From Phenylobacterium sp. (lineage in GTDB: Bacteria; Pseudomonadota; Alphaproteobacteria; Caulobacterales; Caulobacteraceae), in assembly GCA_004799545.1 (NCBI GenBank), contig SSMU01000014.1, forward strand, positions 1 through 64,000: a DNA stretch of 64,000 bases. Reading direction: 5' to 3'. Made by a program: the position numbers and the translations under genes. This document shows, in pieces, positions 16,522 to 23,979 of this stretch (its first letter is position 1; each line of letters starts with the position of its first letter). A model generated the notes under the pieces. That model made no database searches. It was not told where the DNA came from and worked only from the letters and a program-made list of their open reading frames with translations.

Positions 16522-16770
16522 GTGCTGCGCCATGAGCTCTTGCAGGAGCAGGCCGCCTCGCTTGGCCGGCAGGGCGAGAAGATGGAGCAGGCGCTGGCGG
16601 CGCTCGCGGCCAGCGACGCCGAGGGACGCGGCGCGGCGCTGAAGATGGCGGCCGACGCGGTCTGGTGCTTCCTGGTCCAGCGCGAGGTGATGGGCTTTCG
16701 CGACCGCGCGACGGTGATCGCCCAGTACGGCATCCCGCGCGAGGTGATGAACCGCATCGGCGCGCGCTAG
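16522..16770 (+). CDS. Small helical protein resembling DUF6665
   Basis: An 82-residue, almost entirely helical protein (LRHELLQEQAASLGRQGEKMEQALAALAASD, then CFLVQREVMGFRDRATVIAQYGIPREVMNRIG). The pattern of an N-terminal HELLQEQAASLGR helix and a C-terminal YGIPREVxxRIG segment is what I remember of DUF6665 proteins; function unknown. GTG at 16522 is the only start found in frame, with a weak AGG seven bases before. The stop shares CTAG with the opposite-strand gene. Confidence 0.6.
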   Translation: MLRHELLQEQAASLGRQGEKMEQALAALAASDAEGRGAALKMAADAVWCFLVQREVMGFRDRATVIAQYGIPREVMNRIGAR

Positions 16771-17390
16771 GCGCAGGCTACCACGGCGCTCTGGGCGCCC
16801 GCTTCGCAGTCGACCGCGATCGGTTCCGGGCGCCACCACATGTCCTGGTCCGCGTTGTCCTGGGCGTGCAGCGCCAGCCGCGAGGGACCCAGCGTCAGGC
16901 TCGTGCCGAGCGCCCCGGTGTCCGGATCGCGCTGGTGGCAGAGGTAGAGGCCGCGGTTGGCCATGGATTCCAGCCGGAGCGTGGTGACCGGCTCCTTGCC
17001 GCCCGCCGGATGCGGCCGCAGGCGCCGCTCGGCGATCCAGTAGCCGCCCGCTTCCGGGGCGATGCCGTGGCCCACCGCCCCCAACCGCACCTGGTCGCCG
17101 CTCCCGGCGGTGAGCAGCAGCGGCGTGTGCCGCCAGTAGGTGAAGGCGTCGGGCTTCTCCGGCATGTCCGGGACGGCGGTGTCGACGGCGGTCAGCGTCA
17201 CATAGTGCGGCGACACCGGATCGTGCTCGTCGGCGCGACCCCAGAAGCGCAGCAACCAGATGCGTGACAGGACCCCGGCGCCGGTGGAGACCTCGAAGCT
17301 GGAGCGGTCGGCGTGATAGCCGATCCGCCCGTCGTGCAGATCGGCGTCGTCGACGCCGCTGCGCAGGTGGCAATAGTCGCCCGTACTCAT
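16767..17390 (-). CDS. Protein of unknown function, probably beta-rich
   Basis: The 207-residue product has no signal peptide, no membrane segment and no motif I recognise. It is rich in beta-strand-like stretches and tryptophans (RIWLLRFWGRADEHDPVSPHYVTLTAVD; MWWRPEPIAVDC), and the repeated short hydrophobic strands with LRLESMANRGLYLCH would fit a beta-trefoil-like lectin fold, but this is a guess. ATG at 17390 was chosen because GGGGAAAG stands just before it. A CRP-like palindrome lies 137 bp upstream. Confidence 0.6.
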   Translation of the reverse strand: MSTGDYCHLRSGVDDADLHDGRIGYHADRSSFEVSTGAGVLSRIWLLRFWGRADEHDPVSPHYVTLTAVDTAVPDMPEKPDAFTYWRHTPLLLTAGSGDQVRLGAVGHGIAPEAGGYWIAERRLRPHPAGGKEPVTTLRLESMANRGLYLCHQRDPDTGALGTSLTLGPSRLALHAQDNADQDMWWRPEPIAVDCEAGAQSAVVACA

Positions 17391-17526
17391 GACTTTCCCC
17401 GTTTTCGTCGGGGTGCGCGCAGCCAGACGCCCTCGCAGAGAACGCGAACGCAAAGACTGGATGTGAACTCCCCGCGGCCTGCCCTGGCCGTGCCCATAGG
17501 GATAGCTGCGTCCGAAGGTCGCGGCC

Positions 17527-17540
17527 GTGACCTAGGTCAC
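17527..17540. promoter_or_regulatory. CRP/FNR-like palindrome (GTGA-CCTAGG-TCAC)
   Basis: A perfect 14-bp inverted repeat followed by A, matching the CRP-family pattern TGTGA-N6-TCACA except for the first T. It lies between the convergent end of ilvB and the start of the 207-residue gene on the minus strand. Two more sites of the same form occur at 47387 and 48461. The regulator is not known from this window. Confidence 0.45.
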
Positions 17541-17575
17541 ACCAGAGGCGAAGCGCGCTCGCCCGACAGGGGTAG

Positions 17576-19381
17576 TCAGACCAGCCGCTTGCCGGCCTCG
17601 TCGATGATCGAGCCCAGGTCGCGGGCCTCCTCGGCCATGATCATCTCGTTGTGCGCCTTGCCGGAGGGGATCATCGGGAAACAGTTCTCCTGCTTGGTCA
17701 CCCGGCAGTCGAAGATCACCGGCCGCTTCACCGCGATCATCTCGCGGATCTTGTCGTCCAGCTCGTCGGGATGCTCGGCGCGCAGGCCCACGCCGCCATA
17801 GGCCTCGGCCAGCTTCACGAAGTCCGGCAGGCTCGCCGAATAGGAGTGCGAATAGCGCTCGCCGTGCAGCAGCTGCTGCCACTGGCGGACCATGCCCATC
17901 CACTCGTTGTTGAGGATGAACACCTTGATCGGCAGCTCGTGCTGCACGGCGGTGGACATCTCCTGCATGGTCATCAGCACGCTGGCGTCGCCGGCGATGT
18001 CGATGACCAGGCTGTCCGGGTGGGCCATCTGCACGCCGACCGCGGCCGGCAGGCCGTAGCCCATGGTGCCCAGGCCGCCGGAGGTCATCCAGCGGTTCGG
18101 CTCGTCGAAGTGGTAGAACTGGGCGGCCCACATCTGGTGCTGGCCGACCTCGGTGGTGATGTAGACGTCGTGGTCCTTGGTCAGCTCGTAGAGCCGCTGG
18201 ATGGCGTGCTGCGGCTTGATCAGCTTGGTGTCGGGCCGATAGCGGAACGACTGGCGCGCCCGCCAGGCGTCGATCTCGCGCCACCAGTCGGCGAGCGCGG
18301 CCTGGTCGGGCTGGTAACCGCGCTGCTTGCAGGCCGCGATCAGGTCCTCGAGCACGGACGCCGCATCGCCGACGATGCCCACGTCGGCGCGGACGTTCTT
18401 GCCGATCGAGGAGGCGTCGATGTCGATATGGATCTTGCGCGAGGTGGGGGCGAAGGCGTCGAGCCGGCCGGTCACCCGGTCGTCGAACCGCGCGCCGACC
18501 GCCACCATCACGTCGCAGTCGTGCATGGCGTTGTTGGCCTCGAAGGAGCCGTGCATGCCGACCATGCCCAGCCACTTGGGGTCCGAGGCCGGGAAGGCGC
18601 CCAGGCCCATCAAGGTCGAGGTCACCGGCGCGCCGGTCAGCTCGGCCAGCTCGCGCAGCAGGGCGGCCGCGCGGGGCCCGGAATTGATCACCCCGCCGCC
18701 GGTGTAGAGGATCGGCCGCCGGGCGCCGGCGATCAGCGCCGCGGCCTCGGCGATGCGGGACGGGTCGCCCTTGGTGCGCGGCCGGTAGTTGTGCGCGTGC
18801 TTCACCTCGTCCGGGCCCTGGTAGCGGGCCTTGGCGAACTGCACGTCTTTCGGAATGTCGATCACGACCGGCCCCGGTCTGCCGGAGGTGGCGATGTGGA
18901 AGGCCTCGTGCAGGACGCGCGGCAGGTCCTCGGCCGACTTCACCAGGTAGTTGTGCTTGGTGCAGGGCCGGGTGATGCCGATGGTGTCGCATTCCTGGAA
19001 GGCGTCGGTGCCGATCAGGTGGGTGGCGACCTGGCCGGTGATCACCACCAGCGGGATGGAATCCATCAGGGCGTCGACGATGCCGGTGACCGCGTTGGTT
19101 GCGCCGGGGCCCGAGGTGACCAGCACCACGCCCGGCCGTCCGGTGGAGCGGGCGTAGCCCTCCGCCGCATGGGTCGCGCCCTGCTCGTGGCGGACCAGCA
19201 CGTGCTTCAGCCGCGGCTCGGCGAACAGGGCGTCATAGATCGGCAGCACCGCCCCGCCCGGATAGCCGAACAGCACGTCGACGCCCTGGTCGATGAGGGC
19301 GCGCACCACGATCTCCGCGCCGGAGATGACGTCGGCCCGGGATTCGTCTTTTGGGGCTTCGATGGTCTGGTGGGCGGTCAT
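17576..19381 (-). CDS. ilvB: Acetolactate synthase large (catalytic) subunit
   Basis: The thiamine-diphosphate enzyme joins two pyruvates, or pyruvate and 2-oxobutyrate, in the first common step of valine, leucine and isoleucine synthesis. The 601-residue length is typical. Visible marks: the N-terminal VDVLFGYPGGAVLPIYDALF with the ThDP glutamate in VLVRHEQGATHAAEGYARSTG, the FAD-binding middle domain, and the ThDP motif GDASVLMTMQEMSTAVQHELPIKVFILNNEWMGMVRQWQ. I set the start at 19381 (MTAHQTIEAP), the family-like N-terminus; the open frame upstream runs through the attenuator leader. Expression should be controlled by that attenuator. Confidence 0.97.
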   Translation of the reverse strand: MTAHQTIEAPKDESRADVISGAEIVVRALIDQGVDVLFGYPGGAVLPIYDALFAEPRLKHVLVRHEQGATHAAEGYARSTGRPGVVLVTSGPGATNAVTGIVDALMDSIPLVVITGQVATHLIGTDAFQECDTIGITRPCTKHNYLVKSAEDLPRVLHEAFHIATSGRPGPVVIDIPKDVQFAKARYQGPDEVKHAHNYRPRTKGDPSRIAEAAALIAGARRPILYTGGGVINSGPRAAALLRELAELTGAPVTSTLMGLGAFPASDPKWLGMVGMHGSFEANNAMHDCDVMVAVGARFDDRVTGRLDAFAPTSRKIHIDIDASSIGKNVRADVGIVGDAASVLEDLIAACKQRGYQPDQAALADWWREIDAWRARQSFRYRPDTKLIKPQHAIQRLYELTKDHDVYITTEVGQHQMWAAQFYHFDEPNRWMTSGGLGTMGYGLPAAVGVQMAHPDSLVIDIAGDASVLMTMQEMSTAVQHELPIKVFILNNEWMGMVRQWQQLLHGERYSHSYSASLPDFVKLAEAYGGVGLRAEHPDELDDKIREMIAVKRPVIFDCRVTKQENCFPMIPSGKAHNEMIMAEEARDLGSIIDEAGKRLV

Positions 19382-19411
19382 GGCGACGAGCCTTGGAGGG
19401 GAGTGGGCAAT

Positions 19412-19433
19412 AAAAAAGGCCCGCGGTGGGCCT
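19412..19433 (-). terminator. Attenuator terminator of ilvB
   Basis: On the minus strand AGGCCC and GGGCCT form a six-pair stem with an ACCGC loop and run into six T residues, 31 bp before the ilvB ATG. The second arm (GCGGGC at 19424-19419) can instead pair perfectly with GCCCGC at 19456-19451, giving a mutually exclusive antiterminator. A further hairpin (CTGACG-CATC-CGTCAG, 19471-19456) overlaps the stop of the leader peptide and adjoins the antiterminator arm, as expected for ribosome-controlled attenuation. Confidence 0.85.
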
Positions 19434-19467
19434 GGGTGCGAGCGACCGTTGCGGGCTGACGGATGCG

Positions 19468-19512
19468 TCAGACCGGTTGCGGCCGCCTTACGAGTACAAG
19501 AATTCCGCGCAA
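19468..19512 (-). CDS. Branched-chain amino acid leader peptide of the ilvB attenuator
   Basis: A 14-codon reading frame, TTG start, product MRGILVLVRRPQPV. Six of its 14 residues are isoleucine, leucine or valine, including five in a row. GAGGAA stands five bases before the TTG, and a stop in the same frame 10 bases upstream excludes a longer version. The frame ends in TGA inside the first of three mutually exclusive hairpins. A ribosome stalled at the ILVLV run for lack of charged tRNA would free the antiterminator and let transcription enter ilvB. ilvBN attenuation is known in Caulobacter; this element fits that pattern. Confidence 0.85.
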   Translation of the reverse strand: MRGILVLVRRPQPV

Positions 19513-19553
19513 CGGATTTCCTCAAAATTGACGTCTACGGCTTTCGCATGCCG

Positions 19554-20486
19554 CTAATCGGCCGTCAAGCTCGGCTCCAGCGCAAGAAACTGCCTCCACT
19601 GCTCATCGGCGGTCTGGCCGGTCAGCCGCGGCCAGCCGACCATCTGGCCGCGCATCCAGGTGAGCTGGCGCTTGGCGTAGCGGCGGGTCTCGCGCTGGGC
19701 GGCGGCGACCGCCTCGTCGAGGCTCGCCTGCCCGCGGATGTGGGCCGCGAGCTCGCGCACGCCCACCGCCTTCATGGCCGGCAGTTCGGGGTCGAGGTTG
19801 CGGGCCAGCAGGCCGGCGGTCTCCTCCAGAGCGCCCTCAGCCATCATCGCGTCCAGCCGACTGTCGCAGCGGGCGTAGAGCAGGTCGCGTGGCGGTTCGA
19901 GGGCCACGGCGCGCCAGGCGTCGCCGGCCAGCACCGGATCGCCGGTCTGCTGCCAGTCGCTGAGCGGGGTACCGGTGGCGGCGTAGACCTCCCAGGCGCG
20001 CACCAGCCGCTGGCGGTCGCCCTGGGCGATGCGCGCGGCGGCCGGCGGATCGTAGGCCCCCAACCTGCCGCGGAAGGCGCTCTCGCCCATCAGGTCGAAG
20101 TCGGCCTCGGCCTCGCGCCGGGCCTGGGCCGGGATCGGCGGGACGTGGGCCAGACCCCGCGTCAGGGCGCGGAAATAGAGGCCGGTGCCGCCCACCACGA
20201 TCACCGGGCGGCGGGCCTCGGCCAGGCGGCCCAGCAGATCGGCGGCGGCGCGCAGCCACTTGCCAACCGACCAGCCGTCGGCGGCGTCGACGGTCCCGAA
20301 CAGGTGGTGCGGCGCGCGCGCCTCGTCGGCCGGGCTCGGCCGCGCGGTCAACACCGCCAGATCGCGGTAGAGCTGCATGGAGTCGGCGTTGACGATCTCG
20401 GCGTCGGCGGCCTCGGCCAGGCGTAAGGCGAGGCCGGACTTGCCGCTTGCCGTCGGCCCGGCGATCAGCCAGATGCGAGGCTCCAT
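19554..20486 (-). CDS. miaA: tRNA dimethylallyltransferase MiaA
   Basis: MiaA transfers dimethylallyl from DMAPP to A37 of tRNAs that read codons starting with U. The 310-residue protein has the P-loop GPTASGKS at 10-17, the substrate motif NADSMQLYRDL, the VVGGTGLYFRALTRGL segment, and the C-terminal RRYAKRQLTWMR tRNA-binding motif. The ATG (20486-20484) overlaps the serB ATG (20485-20487) on the other strand within one CATG, so no intergenic space exists. It ends about 40 bp before the ilvB leader peptide on the same strand. Confidence 0.97.
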   Translation of the reverse strand: MEPRIWLIAGPTASGKSGLALRLAEAADAEIVNADSMQLYRDLAVLTARPSPADEARAPHHLFGTVDAADGWSVGKWLRAAADLLGRLAEARRPVIVVGGTGLYFRALTRGLAHVPPIPAQARREAEADFDLMGESAFRGRLGAYDPPAAARIAQGDRQRLVRAWEVYAATGTPLSDWQQTGDPVLAGDAWRAVALEPPRDLLYARCDSRLDAMMAEGALEETAGLLARNLDPELPAMKAVGVRELAAHIRGQASLDEAVAAAQRETRRYAKRQLTWMRGQMVGWPRLTGQTADEQWRQFLALEPSLTAD

Positions 20487-21378
20487 GCAGCTTGCCCTTA
20501 CCCTCGTCGGCCCTGAGCCGGGCGCCGCGGCCGACGCCCTGGCCGCGATCGGCCCAGCGCTCGCAGGCGCGCAGGCGCGCGTCAAGGAGCCAAGGCCGCT
20601 GGGTCCCCTGGCGCTCGACCTGGCGGTGGAGGCCGAGGATGCGGCGGCTGTGCGCCGGGCGGCGGAGGCGGCGCTCGCCGGCCGGGCGGTCGACGTCTGC
20701 GTGCAGCCCTGGAACGGCCGGAAGAAGCGGCTGCTGGTCGCCGACATGGATTCCACCATCATCAATGTGGAGTGCCTGGACGAGCTGGCCGACTTCGCGG
20801 GCCTGAAGGCGGAGATCTCGGCGATCACCGAGCGGGCCATGCGCGGCGAGCTGGAATTCGAAGGCGCGCTGCGCGAACGGGTCGGCATGCTGAACGGCCT
20901 GCCGGTCAGCGCCCTGGAGCGGGCCTATGCCGAGCGGGTACGGCTCAATCCCGGCGCGCGGACCCTGGTGCGCACCATGGGGGCGGCGGGCGCGCGCTGC
21001 GTGCTGGTCTCCGGCGGCTTCACCTTCTTCACCGCCCGCGTGGCCGAGGCGGCCGGCTTCCACGCCGACCGGGCCAACACGCTGCTCGAAGCCGAAGGAG
21101 CGCTGACCGGGCGGGTGGGTGAGCCGATCCTCGGACGGGCGGCGAAGCTCGCCGCGCTGGAGGAGGAAGCCGCCACGCTGGGCGCGTCTCTCTCCGAGAC
21201 GATCGCGGTGGGCGACGGCGCCAATGACCTGGGGATGATCGAGGCGGCCGGCCTCGGCGTCGCGTACCGCGCCAAGCCGATCGTGGCCGCCCAGGCTGAC
21301 GCCAAGGTGGACCACGCCGACCTCACCGCGCTGCTCTACTTCCAGGGCTACCGCGCCGCCGAGTTCGTCAGCGACTGA
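20485..21378 (+). CDS. serB: Phosphoserine phosphatase SerB
   Basis: The last step of serine synthesis from phosphoserine. The 297-residue protein has an N-terminal regulatory-type domain (1-75), the HAD nucleophile motif DMDSTIINVE starting at 87 (Asp87 nucleophile, Asp89 acid/base), the SGGFTFF motif, a lysine near GRAAKLAAL, and GDGANDLGMI. The start (MQLALTLVGPEPG) shares CATG with the miaA start on the opposite strand. Because the two genes start back-to-back with no gap, any 5' UTR or promoter of serB must lie inside miaA. Confidence 0.96.
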   Translation: MQLALTLVGPEPGAAADALAAIGPALAGAQARVKEPRPLGPLALDLAVEAEDAAAVRRAAEAALAGRAVDVCVQPWNGRKKRLLVADMDSTIINVECLDELADFAGLKAEISAITERAMRGELEFEGALRERVGMLNGLPVSALERAYAERVRLNPGARTLVRTMGAAGARCVLVSGGFTFFTARVAEAAGFHADRANTLLEAEGALTGRVGEPILGRAAKLAALEEEAATLGASLSETIAVGDGANDLGMIEAAGLGVAYRAKPIVAAQADAKVDHADLTALLYFQGYRAAEFVSD

Positions 21379-21442
21379 ACGCCGCTTTGGCCGGCCGGCG
21401 CGCCGCGCCTAGGATCGGGGCCGACTCGCTGGAGGGACGTCC

Positions 21443-21805
21443 TTGAGCTTCTTCGCACGGCGCTCCATCCGTTTCTGGGTCGGCGCGGCCTTCATGGGCG
21501 GCGCGGGCGTCGCGCTGGCGGTCTCGGGGGCGGTCGGCGGCGCCTTGGCGCAGAAGGGACTGGCCATGGCGGCCTTCCTCACGGCCTTGGGCTTGCGCTT
21601 CCTTTCCTATGAGCTGCAGGACCCGGGCTTCTCGCGCAGCCGGACCCTGCTGGTCGCAGGCTTGCTGACGGCGATCCTGCTGCTCGGCCTGCGGCTGCCC
21701 GACCGGGTGGCGGCGCCGATCTATCTGCTCGGGGCGGCCCTGGTGCTGGGCGGGGCGGCCGGCGACGTCTGGGGGCTGTGGCGCAAGCGGCGCATCGCCG
21801 ACTAA
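21443..21805 (+). CDS. Small polytopic membrane protein, unknown
   Basis: A 120-residue protein with about four membrane segments (FWVGAAFMGGAGVALAVSGAV; GLAMAAFLTALGLRFLSYEL; LLVAGLLTAILLLGLRL; IYLLGAALVLGGAAGDVWGLW) and short charged loops. I do not recognise a family. TTG at 21443 is preceded by GGAGGGA with five bases between, a strong ribosome-binding site that supports this start. It follows serB by 64 bp on the same strand. Confidence 0.65.
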   Translation: MSFFARRSIRFWVGAAFMGGAGVALAVSGAVGGALAQKGLAMAAFLTALGLRFLSYELQDPGFSRSRTLLVAGLLTAILLLGLRLPDRVAAPIYLLGAALVLGGAAGDVWGLWRKRRIAD

Positions 21806-21851
21806 GCCGCCCGGGTTTGGCCTGGACGGCGCGACTCGTATAAGCCGACCC

Positions 21852-22523
21852 ATGGCCCTGCCGCGCGCGCCCAAAGCCGTCGTCTTCGACATGGATGGCC
21901 TGCTGCTCGACACCGAGCGCGTCTACCGCGAGGCCCTCGTCGCCACGGCGGCCGAGATGGGCGAGGACCTGCCCGACCAGGTCTTCAAGCGGATGATCGG
22001 CCACACTTGGCCGGCCAGCGCCGCGGTGCTCGCCGACCACTTCGGGCCCGACTTCGACACCGATCATATGCGCACCCGTTCGGTCGAACGGTTCTACGAG
22101 CTCGGCGAGGCGGGCGTGGCGCTGAAAGCCGGGGTGGTGGAGATTCTCGACTTCCTTGATGCGGCCCGTCTGCCGCGCGGCGTGGTCACCTCGTCGCGGC
22201 GCATCGAGGTGGAGCATCACCTGGGCGATCACGGCCTCTTGGCCCGCTTCGACTTCATCCTGGCGCAGGGCGAATATCCGCGGCCGAAGCCCGACCCCGC
22301 GCCCTATCTGGCGGCCGCCGAGCGGCTGGGCCTGCCGCCCGCCGATTGCCTGGCGCTGGAGGATTCCCACAACGGCGTCCGCGCCGCCTCGGGCGCCGGG
22401 CTGATGACCATCATGGTGCCCGACCTGCTCGACCCCACGGAAGAGATGCACGGCCTGTGCGTCCGCATCGCCCGCGACCTGCACGAGGTGCGGGAGATGC
22501 TGGAAGAGTATTCGGTTCGCTGA
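21852..22523 (+). CDS. HAD-superfamily phosphatase, beta-phosphoglucomutase-like
   Basis: A 223-residue HAD hydrolase of subfamily IA. Motif I is VVFDMDGLLLDTERVY (nucleophile Asp14 area), motif II is the serine in GVVTSSRRIE, motif III the lysine in YPRPKPDPAPYL, motif IV LEDSHNGVRAASGAG. The cap insertion after motif I is the helical type found in phosphoglycolate phosphatases and beta-phosphoglucomutases. The true sugar-phosphate substrate cannot be read from the sequence. Confidence 0.9.
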   Translation: MALPRAPKAVVFDMDGLLLDTERVYREALVATAAEMGEDLPDQVFKRMIGHTWPASAAVLADHFGPDFDTDHMRTRSVERFYELGEAGVALKAGVVEILDFLDAARLPRGVVTSSRRIEVEHHLGDHGLLARFDFILAQGEYPRPKPDPAPYLAAAERLGLPPADCLALEDSHNGVRAASGAGLMTIMVPDLLDPTEEMHGLCVRIARDLHEVREMLEEYSVR

Positions 22524-22556
22524 CGCCCCTCCAACGGTCTAGCTTCGCCGTGTGAG

Positions 22557-23081
22557 ATGAATTTGGGGATGGGGCAGATCATGGAATTGCCGGAAGTTTC
22601 CTACCTCTACACCGTCGCCCTGATCGGCATGACGTTCATCGGCTTCTCGGTGATTGTCATGCTTCTGCGACAGACCGTCGGCCGCAAGTTGCGGACCTTC
22701 GACGCGCTGTTCGCCCACGTCTACATGGAGTTTGGACTGATCGTCACGGTGGCGGCCTTGCTGCCGCCGTTGCTGGTCTTCTGGGGGTTGCCGCCTGCGC
22801 TTGTATGGCGGGCGTCCGCGGGTCTGGTCGCCATCCCTATCATCTTGTTCGGGCTTACATATCCGTCGCGACGCCGGAAGGCCGCAGGTGAGCCAACACC
22901 ACTCTACGTTTGGGTGAATGTCGCCCTGGTCCTCTTGATGGGCCTCATTTTCCTCGCGACGTCGACCGGCCTATGGCCGATGCGGTCAGCGGCGCTGTTC
23001 TTGAGCGCCTTGACGGCGTTCCTGGTCTTCTCGGTTGGCACCTGGCTTCGAGCTTTGAGCCTCGTCGTCGCGCCCACGTGA
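22557..23081 (+). CDS. Polytopic membrane protein of unknown function
   Basis: A 174-residue protein with about five hydrophobic segments (YLYTVALIGMTFIGFSVIVML; FGLIVTVAALLPPLLVFWGL; VWRASAGLVAIPIILFGLTY; VWVNVALVLLMGLIFLATS; FLSALTAFLVFSVGTWLRAL) and an arginine/lysine-rich loop (PSRRRKAAG). No family recognised. Start uncertain: ATG at 22557 lacks a ribosome-binding site, whereas the ATG at 22581 follows GGGATGGGG. Base composition looks lower in GC than the neighbours, which may point to later acquisition. Confidence 0.6.
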   Translation: MNLGMGQIMELPEVSYLYTVALIGMTFIGFSVIVMLLRQTVGRKLRTFDALFAHVYMEFGLIVTVAALLPPLLVFWGLPPALVWRASAGLVAIPIILFGLTYPSRRRKAAGEPTPLYVWVNVALVLLMGLIFLATSTGLWPMRSAALFLSALTAFLVFSVGTWLRALSLVVAPT

Positions 23082-23085
23082 CGCC

Positions 23086-23979
23086 TCAGCGGGCGCCGCC
23101 CGGCCCGCGCTGGAAGTATTTGAAGAAGTCGCTGTCGGGCGAGAGCACCAGGGTGGTGTCGCCGGCCGCCAGGGCGTCGTCATAGGCTTGCATGGTCCGG
23201 TAGAAGGCCGCGAAGCTCGGATCGCGGCCATAGGCCTGGGCGAAGATCCGGGTCCGCTGGGCGTCGCCCTGGCCGCGGGTCTCGCCGGCCTCCTCGCGGG
23301 CGGTGGCCAGGGTGATGGTCACCTGCTTGTTGGCGGCGGCGATGATCTCGCGCTTCTGCTGTTCGCCCAGCGAGCGGGTGCGGGCGGCGATCTGGCCACG
23401 CGCGGTGCGCATCCGGCCGAACACCGAGGCCTGCACCTGGGCCGGCAGGTCGGCGCGCTTGATCCGCACGTCGATCACCTGCAGGCCGAACCGCGCGGCG
23501 GCGGCCCGCTGCTGCATGACGTTGCGGGCCTGCTGCATCAGCTCGCTGCGGCGGGTGGAGATGATCTCGGTCTGGGTGGTCGAGCCCAGGATGTCGCGCA
23601 GGGTGGAGTTGAGCAGCCGCTCGATGCGGTCGGCGGCCGTCCGCTCGTCGTGCATGGTGCGGTAGAACTGCAACGGATCGGCGATCCGGTAGCGGATGAA
23701 GGCGTCGACCACCAGGCGCTGCTGGTCGGAGGAGATGATCTCCTCCTGGTCCACTTCCTGGCCGAGGTTGCGGCGGTCGAGCCGCACCACGTCCTCGACG
23801 AAGGGCTGCTTCATGTGCAGGCCGGCCTCGGCGCGGCCGGGGGCGTTGATCACCCGCTCCGGCTCGCCGAAGCGCACGACGATCGCCTGCTCGCGCTGGT
23901 CGACGGCGAACAGGGTGTTGAACAGCACGACCAGCACGCCGACGGCGAGGATCGCCCAGAGGAGCCAACGGCGGTTCAT
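23086..23979 (-). CDS. hflC: HflC, SPFH-domain modulator of FtsH
   Basis: HflC and HflK form a large membrane cage around the FtsH protease. The 297-residue protein has a single N-terminal membrane anchor (WLLWAILAVGVLVVLFNTLFAVDQREQAIVVRFG) and the SPFH/band-7 domain with LRDILGSTTQTEIISTRRSELMQQ, then a long helix and the C-terminal PSFAAFYRTMQAYDDALAAGDTTLVLSPDSDFFKYF segment that is diagnostic of HflC. Its ATG overlaps the hflK stop by four bases (ATGA). Confidence 0.95.
   Translation of the reverse strand: MNRRWLLWAILAVGVLVVLFNTLFAVDQREQAIVVRFGEPERVINAPGRAEAGLHMKQPFVEDVVRLDRRNLGQEVDQEEIISSDQQRLVVDAFIRYRIADPLQFYRTMHDERTAADRIERLLNSTLRDILGSTTQTEIISTRRSELMQQARNVMQQRAAAARFGLQVIDVRIKRADLPAQVQASVFGRMRTARGQIAARTRSLGEQQKREIIAAANKQVTITLATAREEAGETRGQGDAQRTRIFAQAYGRDPSFAAFYRTMQAYDDALAAGDTTLVLSPDSDFFKYFQRGPGGAR

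Noticed and set aside
17387..17497. A 36-codon minus-strand frame ahead of the gene at 17390, downstream of the CRP-like site, that could have been a third miniprotein
   Set aside because: No ribosome-binding site, no hydrophobic helix, no similarity to the two 35-residue peptides, and the distance to the palindrome differs from 77 nt.
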